Source: Leptospira andrefontaineae (GTDB lineage Bacteria > Spirochaetota > Leptospiria > Leptospirales > Leptospiraceae). Taken from it: DNA of 64,000 nucleotides. The notes beneath the pieces are model-generated. The model ran no database searches. It saw only the letters and a list, made by a program, of their open reading frames with translations, and was not told where the DNA came from. Positions within the stretch are counted from its first letter, which is position 1; each line of letters begins with the position of its first letter. The DNA lies in contig NZ_RQEY01000018.1 in assembly GCF_004770105.1 (NCBI RefSeq), positions 62,001 through 126,000 on the forward strand, read 5' to 3'. Shown one piece after another: positions 28,722-36,957 of this stretch. Position numbers and translations under genes: made by a program.

Positions 28722-30200
28722 ATGTTCGCCAAATATTCGACTCTATTATTAGGGGCATTGTTCTTTTTTCACTGCGGTAAAAAGTTGCCGGTTTCTATGA
28801 TCACGGCTACTTCCATGGATAGTGGGCTTCCGTTCGAGATATTGGATGGGAAAAAATGGAGACCGGAAGAAGGTGCCAAATTTGTTAAACTTCATTTTTA
28901 TCCGGACGAGACCTTCTTATTATCCAAGATAGAAGTAGAATCCTGCAATGGAGACTTCTCAGATCCTATCACCGCCTATATTAATTTTGATGAATATAGT
29001 CAGGAATTGTCCACAGGATCCACTGCTGCAGTTACCTTTGACGCACCTAAAAGTACTCGATCCGTAACTTTTAACTTTCATAGAAATGCAAATCTATGTG
29101 TCCAAAAGGTAAACTTCTACGATGACAAGGGTTCCAAGATGAAATGGAAGGGGCCAAAAGTTGTAGAAGCAACTGTTTCAGCATCCGAAACAGCTAAGCC
29201 AAATCTTTCTTATGATGTGATGAACTTATTCGATTCTCGATACGAGTACGCTTGGGCTTCCGACAAAAAAGGACCGGGAGTAACTTTAGATTTCGACTTT
29301 AAGGAAACACAAAAGATAAAATCTATCAAGATCTGGAACGGTTACCAAAGATCCGACAGACATTGTCAAACCAATGGAAGATTAAAAGTAGCAACTCTTA
29401 CCGGTGATAATGGTTTCGAAGAAAAGATAGAAGTGGGAGATATCATGGGGCCTCAGACCATCCAATTCTCCAAAACTTTTGAAGGTAAAAAATTAAAACT
29501 TAAAGTAGATTCTATTTATACAGGAAAAGATTATAAAGGATTAGTTATTAGCGAGATCCGTTTTTCTGACGGAGATGATTGGATCTTACCAAATCCGATG
29601 GAACAAGTTAAGAAGATCGCAAAAAATAATTTTTTCCAATTCTCCGCAGCTAATATAGATAATGTTCTGAACTGGAGTTATGTGGGAGGAGAATATACGG
29701 GAAATATTCCTGCTGCAACTGCAAGTGTGGAACAACAACAAGCACAAACTACGGAAGGTTCTCCAGCGGAAACATCTGGAGAAGAAGGTCAGACCCCGGA
29801 AACCGGTTTAATCTCTTCTAACTGGACCTTACGTTTAAGATCTGACGGAAGTCTTTTCTTTGAAGGAAATACTACGGAAGCGGATGGTGATAGCCAAATT
29901 AATAAAAGTTTCTTTGCATTAGGAAATTATGAAGTAAAGGAAGCTAAGCCTGACGGTTTGAAACTTCGTATATTCGGTCTTGTTCGTAAAATGACCCAAA
30001 AAGAGTATAACGAAGATTATTACGGAGGGGACTGCAATGGTTGTGGAAGGGACTGCAATAATAGCCAGGATTCCGAGAATGGAGAGAAAATTTTCCAAGA
30101 ACAGATCCTTCTTCGCAAATCGGGAAATAAACTTTTTATAAAGAATGAAAATCCGGGAAAAGTTTTCCAATTTTCTACTTTAGAATTGGTTCAGGAATAA
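28722..30200 (+). CDS. Lipoprotein with discoidin/NADase-type glycan-binding-like domain
   Basis: This 492-residue protein has a lipoprotein signal with lipobox FFHC. The central part (about 165-290) resembles a galactose-binding jelly-roll: LFDSRYEYAWASDKKGPGVTLDF, KIWNGYQRSDRHCQTNGRLK and ISEIRFSDG, as in the NADase-type glycan-binding domain found in several Leptospira proteins. A Gln/Thr/Glu-rich linker (about 330-365) leads to a C-terminal domain with a cysteine cluster (GGDCNGCGRDCNNS). GGAGG precedes the ATG. It probably sits on the outer membrane and binds a ligand or glycan; no enzyme motif is seen. Confidence 0.75.
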   Translation: MFAKYSTLLLGALFFFHCGKKLPVSMITATSMDSGLPFEILDGKKWRPEEGAKFVKLHFYPDETFLLSKIEVESCNGDFSDPITAYINFDEYSQELSTGSTAAVTFDAPKSTRSVTFNFHRNANLCVQKVNFYDDKGSKMKWKGPKVVEATVSASETAKPNLSYDVMNLFDSRYEYAWASDKKGPGVTLDFDFKETQKIKSIKIWNGYQRSDRHCQTNGRLKVATLTGDNGFEEKIEVGDIMGPQTIQFSKTFEGKKLKLKVDSIYTGKDYKGLVISEIRFSDGDDWILPNPMEQVKKIAKNNFFQFSAANIDNVLNWSYVGGEYTGNIPAATASVEQQQAQTTEGSPAETSGEEGQTPETGLISSNWTLRLRSDGSLFFEGNTTEADGDSQINKSFFALGNYEVKEAKPDGLKLRIFGLVRKMTQKEYNEDYYGGDCNGCGRDCNNSQDSENGEKIFQEQILLRKSGNKLFIKNENPGKVFQFSTLELVQE

Positions 30201-30204
30201 TTTT

Positions 30205-30792
30205 TTGTTTAGAAAAATTTTCCCTCCACTTTTCATTTTGATCGCACTTTTGCTTTCATGCGAAAAGGAAAAAAGTTCTGATCCTTCTTTTTCCCTGAAT
30301 CTATCCGGGAAAAAGGGGGGAGTTCCAGTTCGAATCGATTGGATCTACAAAGGTTTTCCCGGAGAGATGAAAATTTATGAACTGGCCTCTCAAAGGCCGG
30401 TTCAGCTCTGGGATACGAATACAGTATTGGATCTGAATCTGGCTCCTGTTTCTAGTTTGATAGAAGGTTCAAAATTGGTTTTGGGTCCCGGGGAAACTCG
30501 TAAGTTTGCATTGGTATATAAGAATGAAACAAAGGAGAAACTTTACTTCTTCGCGGCTCCTCACTCAGTCAATCCGCCTGAATTCGGTTTTGGTTTTAAA
30601 TTTAAATGTCTATGTGTGAACCATCTATTCCAAGTAGAACCGGGTTCCGTTTGGTATAGAATTGTAGAAATTCGCACAATGCCTAACTGGGCGAGTGATC
30701 CATTTCAGATCACTCATACTTTGGTGAGGGTTGATCCAAGCCAGGCAAAAGAATGGAGTAATTCAGGAACACATTCTCATTCAGATGAATGA
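30205..30792 (+). CDS. Lipoprotein with a Cox11/CtaG-like CxC segment
   Basis: The start is a TTG at 30205 with AGGA about 8 bases upstream. The product of 195 residues has a lipobox LLSC. The segment FKFKCLCVNHLFQVEPGS has the spacing of the copper-binding CFCF...PGE motif of cytochrome oxidase assembly protein Cox11, and a beta-rich domain with FFAAPHSVNP precedes it. The C-terminus is GTHSHSDE, possibly metal-binding. Cox11 itself has a membrane helix, not a lipid anchor, and the overall match is weak, so this is a tentative call. It directly follows the glycan-binding lipoprotein gene (4 bases). Confidence 0.6.
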   Translation: MFRKIFPPLFILIALLLSCEKEKSSDPSFSLNLSGKKGGVPVRIDWIYKGFPGEMKIYELASQRPVQLWDTNTVLDLNLAPVSSLIEGSKLVLGPGETRKFALVYKNETKEKLYFFAAPHSVNPPEFGFGFKFKCLCVNHLFQVEPGSVWYRIVEIRTMPNWASDPFQITHTLVRVDPSQAKEWSNSGTHSHSDE

Positions 30793-30796
30793 GAAT
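30773..30796. terminator. Hairpin overlapping the 3' end of the Cox11-like gene
   Basis: ATTCTCATTC, loop AGAT, GAATGAGAAT: a perfect 10-base stem that contains the last codons and the stop. It lies between convergent genes, 5 bases from the end of the MORN gene, so it probably ends both transcripts. Confidence 0.65.
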
Positions 30797-30800
30797 ATTC

Positions 30801-31403
30801 TTATTGTTGAGTTTGAGGTGTAGCAGCCGGATCCGGTTTTACACAAACCAAAACCTTATTTTCCAGATAACATTCAGTTTCTGTTCCGTCTTTTTTGGTA
30901 TAAGGTCCAGGATTAGAATTGCTGGAGTCAGTAAACTCAGTCACTAGAACGCTTCCATCGGTGAATGTAACTTTGCCGGAACCTTTAATGATCCCTTTTG
31001 CAAAATTTCCTCGGATTACCGTTCCATTGGAGTAGAAATACATTCCATCTCCTTCTTTCAGATCGTTTACATAAATTCCTTCGAACTTGTCGCCATTCTT
31101 GTAAACGAATTTACCTTTACCTTCTCTCATTCCGCTACTGAATCCACCGGTGTATATATCTCCTGTAGAATATACATAGGTGCCTGTGCCGTTCTCACAA
31201 TTGCCTGATTCGCAACGGCCGTCTTCAGCTTCTTGGTCTGGATTGATAGATCTGTTGGAAACAGAGTTTGAACCCTCTGATCTGGCTGTACTCGCGCTTG
31301 TATTGCTGGAAGATTCGGAAGAATCCTTTGTTTCCCCGGAAGAACAGTTGAATATTATAAAAAATGCGAAAATGGAACAGGTAACTGTGAAAATTCGAGC
31401 CAT
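30801..31403 (-). CDS. MORN-repeat lipoprotein
   Basis: This 200-residue protein has a lipoprotein signal with lipobox IFNC, a Ser/Asn-rich linker, and three to four MORN repeats at about 75-145 (GTGTYVYSTGDIYTGGF, GKGKFVYKNGDKFEGIY, GDGMYFYSNGTVIRGNF, GSGKVTFTDGS). MORN repeats bind lipids or proteins. Partner unknown. It lies upstream of a hairpin, convergent with the Cox11-like gene. Confidence 0.85.
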   Translation of the reverse strand: MARIFTVTCSIFAFFIIFNCSSGETKDSSESSSNTSASTARSEGSNSVSNRSINPDQEAEDGRCESGNCENGTGTYVYSTGDIYTGGFSSGMREGKGKFVYKNGDKFEGIYVNDLKEGDGMYFYSNGTVIRGNFAKGIIKGSGKVTFTDGSVLVTEFTDSSNSNPGPYTKKDGTETECYLENKVLVCVKPDPAATPQTQQ

Positions 31404-31445
31404 AGTAAAATTTTTGACCCTAAACTTAGTTTCGTCAATCCGATT

Positions 31446-33137
31446 TCACTGTAATAATTCTCTGACTGGCATTCCTTGGCGGTTGATAAAGTCGGGGAGT
31501 TTGTTCTTGATCCCCAAAAATACCAAATAGTAGATTTTAAGCAAAATCGGATGAAATAAGATTTTGTCGCGTAACCGGTAATGGCTCCTGCCTCTTAGAA
31601 ATAATTTAAGTATAAACCCGATCAATCTGGAAGGTTCGGACTTGGATGCCTGGAATTGGAAGCGGAACGTTTTAGGATATTTTTTATGATATTCTTTTGC
31701 GAGCCTTTTGGATGCCGCTAATAGGCCTGAGTTTTCCGTATAGAGTAGTTTTCTTGCGTTTAAGATGAGTCTGAATGTCTTTTTCTGGAATTGGGAATTA
31801 TAAGGTAGATCTAGTTTTTCAGAGATCTTCTTCATACGAGAAAGTTTGGAGAATGCTTCTTCTCCTAATTGTAGAGACTCTTTCGGATTAGGATTTAAGT
31901 AGTGGTATAAAGATCGAAAAGGATCGGAAACTGTGATCTTGTCCCATGTGATATGAAGAATGGGAGGGATCCGAACACGATGCATATAAAAACTTTGTCT
32001 GGCAAATCCAGGATCATATAAAAGATTTAGGATTAATTCTTCACTTAATCTCAAAAATTCTATAAATAGATCCGCATTCTTTCTGCCGTAAAATTTATGC
32101 AGAATATCTTCTAAACTTTTTTCCGGCTTAGTAAATAGCTGAACTGAAACGAATGTATTCAATTCATTCCAATAAGAAGAACGTCTTAAAAATGTGATAT
32201 TTTTGAAGGAAGACCAACCTCCAGTTTGTGTCCAAACACTGATCCCAGCAATATTCGATTTTCCTAAAAGTTCCGATCTATATTTTTCATACATCCAGCC
32301 TACAAAACTTGGGTATTCTCCGAAACCTTCGTATTCTCTTCTTGCCTGTAATTCTAAAAGTTTAGGCTTATCATCTTCGAAAAATAGAGGATTGATCGGA
32401 AGATATCTAAAAAAATCACCTTCTCCATATTTTAAAGAAATGATTAGGGATTTACTTTGTATATCTTGGAATACCTTACGATATGTTTTCGGATTCCAGA
32501 TCAAATCTCCTATTTCATATGCTCCTAAAGTCCAGGTCCTGAATATTAATATTTTATTATATTTTTCGAAAATAGGCAGGATTTCCTTCAAGAATGAATT
32601 TGCCTGGTTAGGGTTTTTGAGCAGAAGTTTACTTCGGAAATCCCCAGTAACGTCTACTCCGTCCGATTCGCCGATCCTAAGAACAATTCCTGAAATTTCC
32701 GCAAAACTTGAAAATAGATCTTCTAAGGATTCTTTGAATAATTGAATGATCTTGTCCAGGTTTCCGTTCGTATGTTCCAGAATAGAATCATTGATGGAGA
32801 AAAAATCGCTGGTGATAAATACTTTCAATCTTTGAGAAGAAGCGATCTTAAATAGTTTTTTATATTTTTTACGATAGGAAGAGATCTTTCGTTTTAGATC
32901 TTCCGGATAAAAATCCCTTTCGGAAAGATAACAAAGTTCATCCAGACTAATCGCATTAAATCCTAATTTAGAAATTCTTTTAGTGTATCTATAAAAAGAT
33001 TCCCTGACCCTTTTATGTTTTTTCTTAGAAGGTAGAGAAGATTTTTCTAAATGAGCTAAAGGAGCCTTGGACCAATTCTGATGTTTTTCTTTGGATTCCA
33101 GAAAGAAAGGAGCAGATCCGTCTACAAGTGCAAACAT
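31446..33137 (-). CDS. Hypothetical protein, TIM-barrel glycoside-hydrolase-like
   Basis: I do not recognise the family with certainty. The 563-residue protein has no signal peptide. The pattern ISLDELCY, LKVFITSDFFS, GIVLRIGESDGVD, ILIFRTWTLGAYEIGD, LIISLKYGEGDFF and GISVWTQTGGWSS suggests the strands of a TIM barrel like those of alpha-glucuronidase-type glycoside hydrolases, with acidic residues at strand ends (E in RIGESDG). The C-terminal 200 residues are helical and basic. It follows the EamA permease gene in an operon (4 bases after its stop). Confidence 0.6.
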   Translation of the reverse strand: MFALVDGSAPFFLESKEKHQNWSKAPLAHLEKSSLPSKKKHKRVRESFYRYTKRISKLGFNAISLDELCYLSERDFYPEDLKRKISSYRKKYKKLFKIASSQRLKVFITSDFFSINDSILEHTNGNLDKIIQLFKESLEDLFSSFAEISGIVLRIGESDGVDVTGDFRSKLLLKNPNQANSFLKEILPIFEKYNKILIFRTWTLGAYEIGDLIWNPKTYRKVFQDIQSKSLIISLKYGEGDFFRYLPINPLFFEDDKPKLLELQARREYEGFGEYPSFVGWMYEKYRSELLGKSNIAGISVWTQTGGWSSFKNITFLRRSSYWNELNTFVSVQLFTKPEKSLEDILHKFYGRKNADLFIEFLRLSEELILNLLYDPGFARQSFYMHRVRIPPILHITWDKITVSDPFRSLYHYLNPNPKESLQLGEEAFSKLSRMKKISEKLDLPYNSQFQKKTFRLILNARKLLYTENSGLLAASKRLAKEYHKKYPKTFRFQFQASKSEPSRLIGFILKLFLRGRSHYRLRDKILFHPILLKIYYLVFLGIKNKLPDFINRQGMPVRELLQ

Positions 33138-33141
33138 TCAT

Positions 33142-34008
33142 CTATTCCGTTTTTCTTCTATATCTAAAAGATTCGAGGGCCGCTGCAAATAAGATCAAAG
33201 CACCTCCTATAAATTCTTCCTTTCTGGGAACTTCTTGTAAGATGGCCCAGGCAAGGATTGCGGAATATACAGGTTGTACAGTGGATAGTAAACCTGCGGT
33301 TTTGACCTTCATCTTGAACACAGACTTGATATAGAACGTATGTCCGACCGCAGTAAAGAATACCCCTAATAGAATGACCAGTCCCCAATCCTTAGGAGTG
33401 ATAAATAGATCTTCGAATAACAAGATCGGACTTAATACAAGGCAAGTAATAGCAGTTTGGTGAAACATCACTTGTGTTGATCCATGTCCTGATAAATATT
33501 TTTTGGTGAGAATATTCCTGAATGCCATTGCCCAGGATGATGAAAGACCGAGTCCTACCCCCAGAAGGTATTTGTTTTCTATATCAAAACTTGGGACGAG
33601 TATCCACATTCCGAATAGAACAAGCACCGCGAGTCCAAGGTCGAGACTTCTGATCTTAGAAGGAAAAAATAAAGGTTCAAGTAATACAGTCCAAACTGGA
33701 TGAGTGAATAGCGTAAGCACAGCCACCGCGATAGTCGCTTCTTGTGCAGATGCAAAAAAAGTAACCCAATGAAATGCAAGAAGTACTCCTAAAGAAAATG
33801 AGATCCAATTTTCTTTTTTGGTAGGGAAGAAGAACGGTCTTTTTCTAAACCAAAGAACGAAACCTAATAAACTTGCGGCGAACAATGTTCTTCCCCATGT
33901 GATTAGGGAAGGGGAATAGGAAAGTACCTGGGCGAATAATACGTTTCCGCTGATTAAAATTTGGGAAACTTGGAATTCAAGATAGGTTCTAAGTCTGTTT
34001 TCCTGCAT
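33142..34008 (-). CDS. DMT superfamily permease (EamA type)
   Basis: This 288-residue protein has about ten membrane helices in two EamA repeats (about 1-130 and 145-282), with the WGRTLFAASLLG and AWAILQEVPRKEEFIGGALIL blocks typical of the family. It probably exports a small metabolite; the substrate is unknown. It is followed by the TIM-barrel-like gene after 4 bases. Confidence 0.88.
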   Translation of the reverse strand: MQENRLRTYLEFQVSQILISGNVLFAQVLSYSPSLITWGRTLFAASLLGFVLWFRKRPFFFPTKKENWISFSLGVLLAFHWVTFFASAQEATIAVAVLTLFTHPVWTVLLEPLFFPSKIRSLDLGLAVLVLFGMWILVPSFDIENKYLLGVGLGLSSSWAMAFRNILTKKYLSGHGSTQVMFHQTAITCLVLSPILLFEDLFITPKDWGLVILLGVFFTAVGHTFYIKSVFKMKVKTAGLLSTVQPVYSAILAWAILQEVPRKEEFIGGALILFAAALESFRYRRKTE

Positions 34009-34105
34009 CTGGCAGGACTAATTTTAGATGCCTATTCGGAACGGAAAGGAATTACTTTTGCTCCTTAAACGATTTCTATGATTTGTAATAATCTAAAAAA
34101 GAAGA

Positions 34106-34131
34106 AGGATCCGGGTTTGCACCCGAATCCT
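34106..34131 (-). terminator. Terminator after the desaturase gene
   Basis: On the minus strand AGGAT-t-CGGGT, loop GCAA, ACCCG-g-ATCCT is followed by TTCTTCTTTTTT. An 11-base stem with one mismatch and a good T run lies 21 bases after the desaturase stop. Confidence 0.82.
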
Positions 34132-34151
34132 ATACCAAAGAAAAATCTGTT

Positions 34152-35219
34152 TTAAGCCGCTAGTGCCTGCTCTTTACCCAAACGATTTCCCCTGAAAATA
34201 CTTCCGAAATCATTAAATCTAATCCCATAACGTTTCATCGCAGGGTGAACGAAAGGTGCCACCGCTTGTCTGAGATAAAAAGGCTGGTTCACTACGAAGT
34301 GATGTATTCCATGAGTGCTTCCAAAATTAAAACAGAATAGATGAAGAGGGAATAAAAACCAACTATTCAAAACTTGAGTTTGATCGTGAAGCCCCTTTAC
34401 ATCTCCATAATAATGCATATTAGAAGAAACAATCTGGATACTTGTTTGTCTGATCCAATTCGGGATTGTATAAACCACTGCCGAAATATTCAAGAAATGG
34501 CGGACAGTACCCAACCAAGCTGGAATTTCTAGAGGTTTTCCTAATAATTCATTTCCAATATAGAAAAGATTGATGAATAAAAAGTTATACCAAAGATGAA
34601 AATAGATCACAAGATAAGGCCAACTGGAACGAGTGATCTCACTTCTTTTGAACTTTGGAGCCTCTCTTCGTAAGATATGAGATTGGAATAAGAAGGACAT
34701 ATTCCCATCCATCATAGTGATAAAACGTTTTAATCCGAATTTCATTCCGTTCCCGATCAAACGTTCTTCTATATCTTCTTTATGACCGGATACCTTATGA
34801 TGAAGAGTATGGATCATTCTTCTATACCAAGGACTTACCGTATTACCTCTAAAGATCCAGACCGTCCAGAACATGAAGTTTTGGATCTTTAGATTATCCT
34901 TATAATATAAATTATGAATTAAGTCGTGCTCAACTTCATGAAGAATGGATGCAAGAACCCCGTTCGCAACGATACAGGCCCAAGCAGGAATGAGCCCTGC
35001 AATATATAATCCTGCGAACAAGATCATACCTGCGGCGGAACCTAAGGTAATTGTAAGACCTAGTGCGTCTTGGTGTTTTAAGAATTCGAATTTACCACGT
35101 AATTTTCTGTCCCTGAATCGGATCCATTTCATGATCTTCTTACTTTTTTCTTTCTGAGACAATCTAGTATAAAGTTTGGTTGGAACCTGAGACGTCTTTC
35201 TTTCTGCAATGGCGATCAT
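34152..35219 (-). CDS. Fatty acid desaturase family membrane protein
   Basis: The start at 35219 is supported by GGAGGA 7-8 bases upstream. The product of 355 residues has the histidine boxes HEVEHD, HTLHH and HGIHH of membrane di-iron desaturases/hydroxylases, and four or more membrane helices. It would introduce a double bond or hydroxyl group into an acyl chain. The first box reads HEVEHD in place of the common HDCGH, so the exact substrate is open. The gene stands alone, downstream of the AraC gene. Confidence 0.87.
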   Translation of the reverse strand: MIAIAERKTSQVPTKLYTRLSQKEKSKKIMKWIRFRDRKLRGKFEFLKHQDALGLTITLGSAAGMILFAGLYIAGLIPAWACIVANGVLASILHEVEHDLIHNLYYKDNLKIQNFMFWTVWIFRGNTVSPWYRRMIHTLHHKVSGHKEDIEERLIGNGMKFGLKRFITMMDGNMSFLFQSHILRREAPKFKRSEITRSSWPYLVIYFHLWYNFLFINLFYIGNELLGKPLEIPAWLGTVRHFLNISAVVYTIPNWIRQTSIQIVSSNMHYYGDVKGLHDQTQVLNSWFLFPLHLFCFNFGSTHGIHHFVVNQPFYLRQAVAPFVHPAMKRYGIRFNDFGSIFRGNRLGKEQALAA

Positions 35220-35376
35220 CGGTTTCCTCCGTTTTTGTTTTCGGTTGTCCATATCTTACGGAAATTTTCGGAAACAGTCGTCTCAATTGATCGAATGCAA
35301 CTGGGTATTTGGTCCCAATCTATAAATTTTTACCGATCTTTCTAAGGAAGGCGCAATTAGTTTGGCGACAAACTGA

Positions 35377-36519
35377 TTAACTCCCTCTGAATTCGGAAGG
35401 AGTTTTGCCGGTATGTTTTTGGAATGCTCTATGGAATGAGGATTTGGTAGCGAAACCAACTTCGAATGCTATGTCCAAGATCGATCTATCAGGTTCTTTT
35501 TGTAGAAGTTCGCAAGCTTCTTTGATCCTATAATCGTTCACAAACGCGGAGAAGTTTTTTCCAAGTTCCTGATTGATCAGTTCCGAGACCTGATGAGTGG
35601 AAAGTGCGAGTTCGTCTGCAAGATCTGCAAGCCCCAACTTCTCATCCCTATATAATTTTTCTTTTTCCATAAGTTGGGTAAGGCTGTCTCTGAGTGCGTG
35701 TCTATTCACTCCAGAGAGGAGGGAGCGTGCGTATTTTTGTCTGGTGGCCTGGCTCACTTCTTGGAGCACTTGGAAGAATGCGGGCCGCTTGTGTCCGATC
35801 AGGTAGGCGAGACAAAGACTTATCCCCATCATGGAGGAACAAGCGAGAAGAAAGATAGGCGATTTACTCGATAGGTAAACCGCGCCGAATCCAAGATTCA
35901 CGAATGTAGAAATTACCATGAATGCTAAGATCCTTGCGGTCCATTCTTCTTGTAGTACCTCCCACCGAAGTAGGTCAGAACTTCCTTTTAGGATGAATAA
36001 TATATAAAATACGAGGATTAGGATAGGGGAAGAAAGTAGGATCTCTCCTTCATTCCATCCGGTTTCTTTCAAGAAGATAGAGATCTTTTCTAAGATCCAT
36101 TCTTGGGGGAGAAGGTACACTGCCAGGAAATATGCAACCCAGACAAGACCAGGTAGGATTAGATGCTTTTTCTCTAATCCTAAATAAGAGATTTCCTCTG
36201 AGTCTCTGTCTTGGCTTACGCTGTGAATTCCGAAAAGGATAGGGCCCACGGATGCAATAAGAGGAAATTGTATAAGAGAAAGCCTGGGAAATTCTACATA
36301 CAAACCGGAAACTAAGAGCAGAAAGCTACCTTGTATTAGCCCCAAAATCAGGAAAATCAGGGCCAAAAGCCTGTTTAGGGCAGACTTATTCTCCATAACA
36401 AGCTGCCCGAGAGACATTAGAATTCCAAGTGCTGTTCCGAATTGGGTGATTGCCCAAAGGACCTGGAACCAAATCCCTGGATTGTAGTAACTATGACTTC
36501 CCATTGCGTCTGGAGGCAT
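35377..36519 (-). CDS. AraC family regulator with N-terminal membrane domain
   Basis: The protein has about 380 residues (the frame can be read to a TTG at 36555; ATGs at 36519 or 36504 are likely starts). Residues about 10-230 form seven membrane helices, followed by a C-terminal AraC helix-turn-helix (LGLADLADELALSTHQVSELINQELGKNF and LDIAFEVGFATKSSFHRAFQKHTGKTPSEF). Such membrane AraC regulators are common in Leptospira. It may control the neighbouring desaturase, but there is no direct evidence. Confidence 0.9.
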   Translation of the reverse strand: MPPDAMGSHSYYNPGIWFQVLWAITQFGTALGILMSLGQLVMENKSALNRLLALIFLILGLIQGSFLLLVSGLYVEFPRLSLIQFPLIASVGPILFGIHSVSQDRDSEEISYLGLEKKHLILPGLVWVAYFLAVYLLPQEWILEKISIFLKETGWNEGEILLSSPILILVFYILFILKGSSDLLRWEVLQEEWTARILAFMVISTFVNLGFGAVYLSSKSPIFLLACSSMMGISLCLAYLIGHKRPAFFQVLQEVSQATRQKYARSLLSGVNRHALRDSLTQLMEKEKLYRDEKLGLADLADELALSTHQVSELINQELGKNFSAFVNDYRIKEACELLQKEPDRSILDIAFEVGFATKSSFHRAFQKHTGKTPSEFRGS

Positions 36520-36784
36520 GGCAGGGAGAATGAAAAAATATGAGCAAGTTGTCAAGGATTCCCTTTGCGATTTGCAGCCTCTCTTAGAGAGAAGAATTTT
36601 GTAGTCACTTCTACAAGTTAGAACGAAATCTAGAATAAATTTTATAAAACAGTTGTTCTTTTTAACCCATCTCCCAAGGGATAGAAGGGTAGTTTCGTTT
36701 TTTGTAATATAGTTTTAATTCGAATGGACAAAATTGAAGTCTCAAAAGATAGATTGAGACCTTCAATCGAAAAGTCCTATATTG

Positions 36785-36800
36785 AATAACAATTGTTATT
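36785..36800. promoter_or_regulatory. 16-base palindrome in the gap before the giant lipoprotein genes
   Basis: The stretch 36556-36957 has no gene I can support. It holds the perfect palindrome AATAACAATTGTTATT, 158 bases before the next start, and TAGCGATCGCTA at 36901-36912. Either could be a regulator site. No promoter could be fixed with confidence. Confidence 0.5.
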
Positions 36801-36957
36801 TTAAAAACAACCCAAAATCAGCCGGAAACTTTTTATAGAGTCTCGCTTATTTTTTTTCAAATGCACCGGAAATATAAGCCTGATATAAGCCCGCTTTATG
36901 TAGCGATCGCTATGCTTTCCACACTTGGAAAGAAACTGTTAGGATAAGCTAATAGAT

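Noticed and set aside
35359..35374. Small hairpin AGTTTG-GCGA-CAAACT between the AraC and desaturase genes.
   Set aside because: Only six base pairs and no T run, so it is not listed as a terminator.
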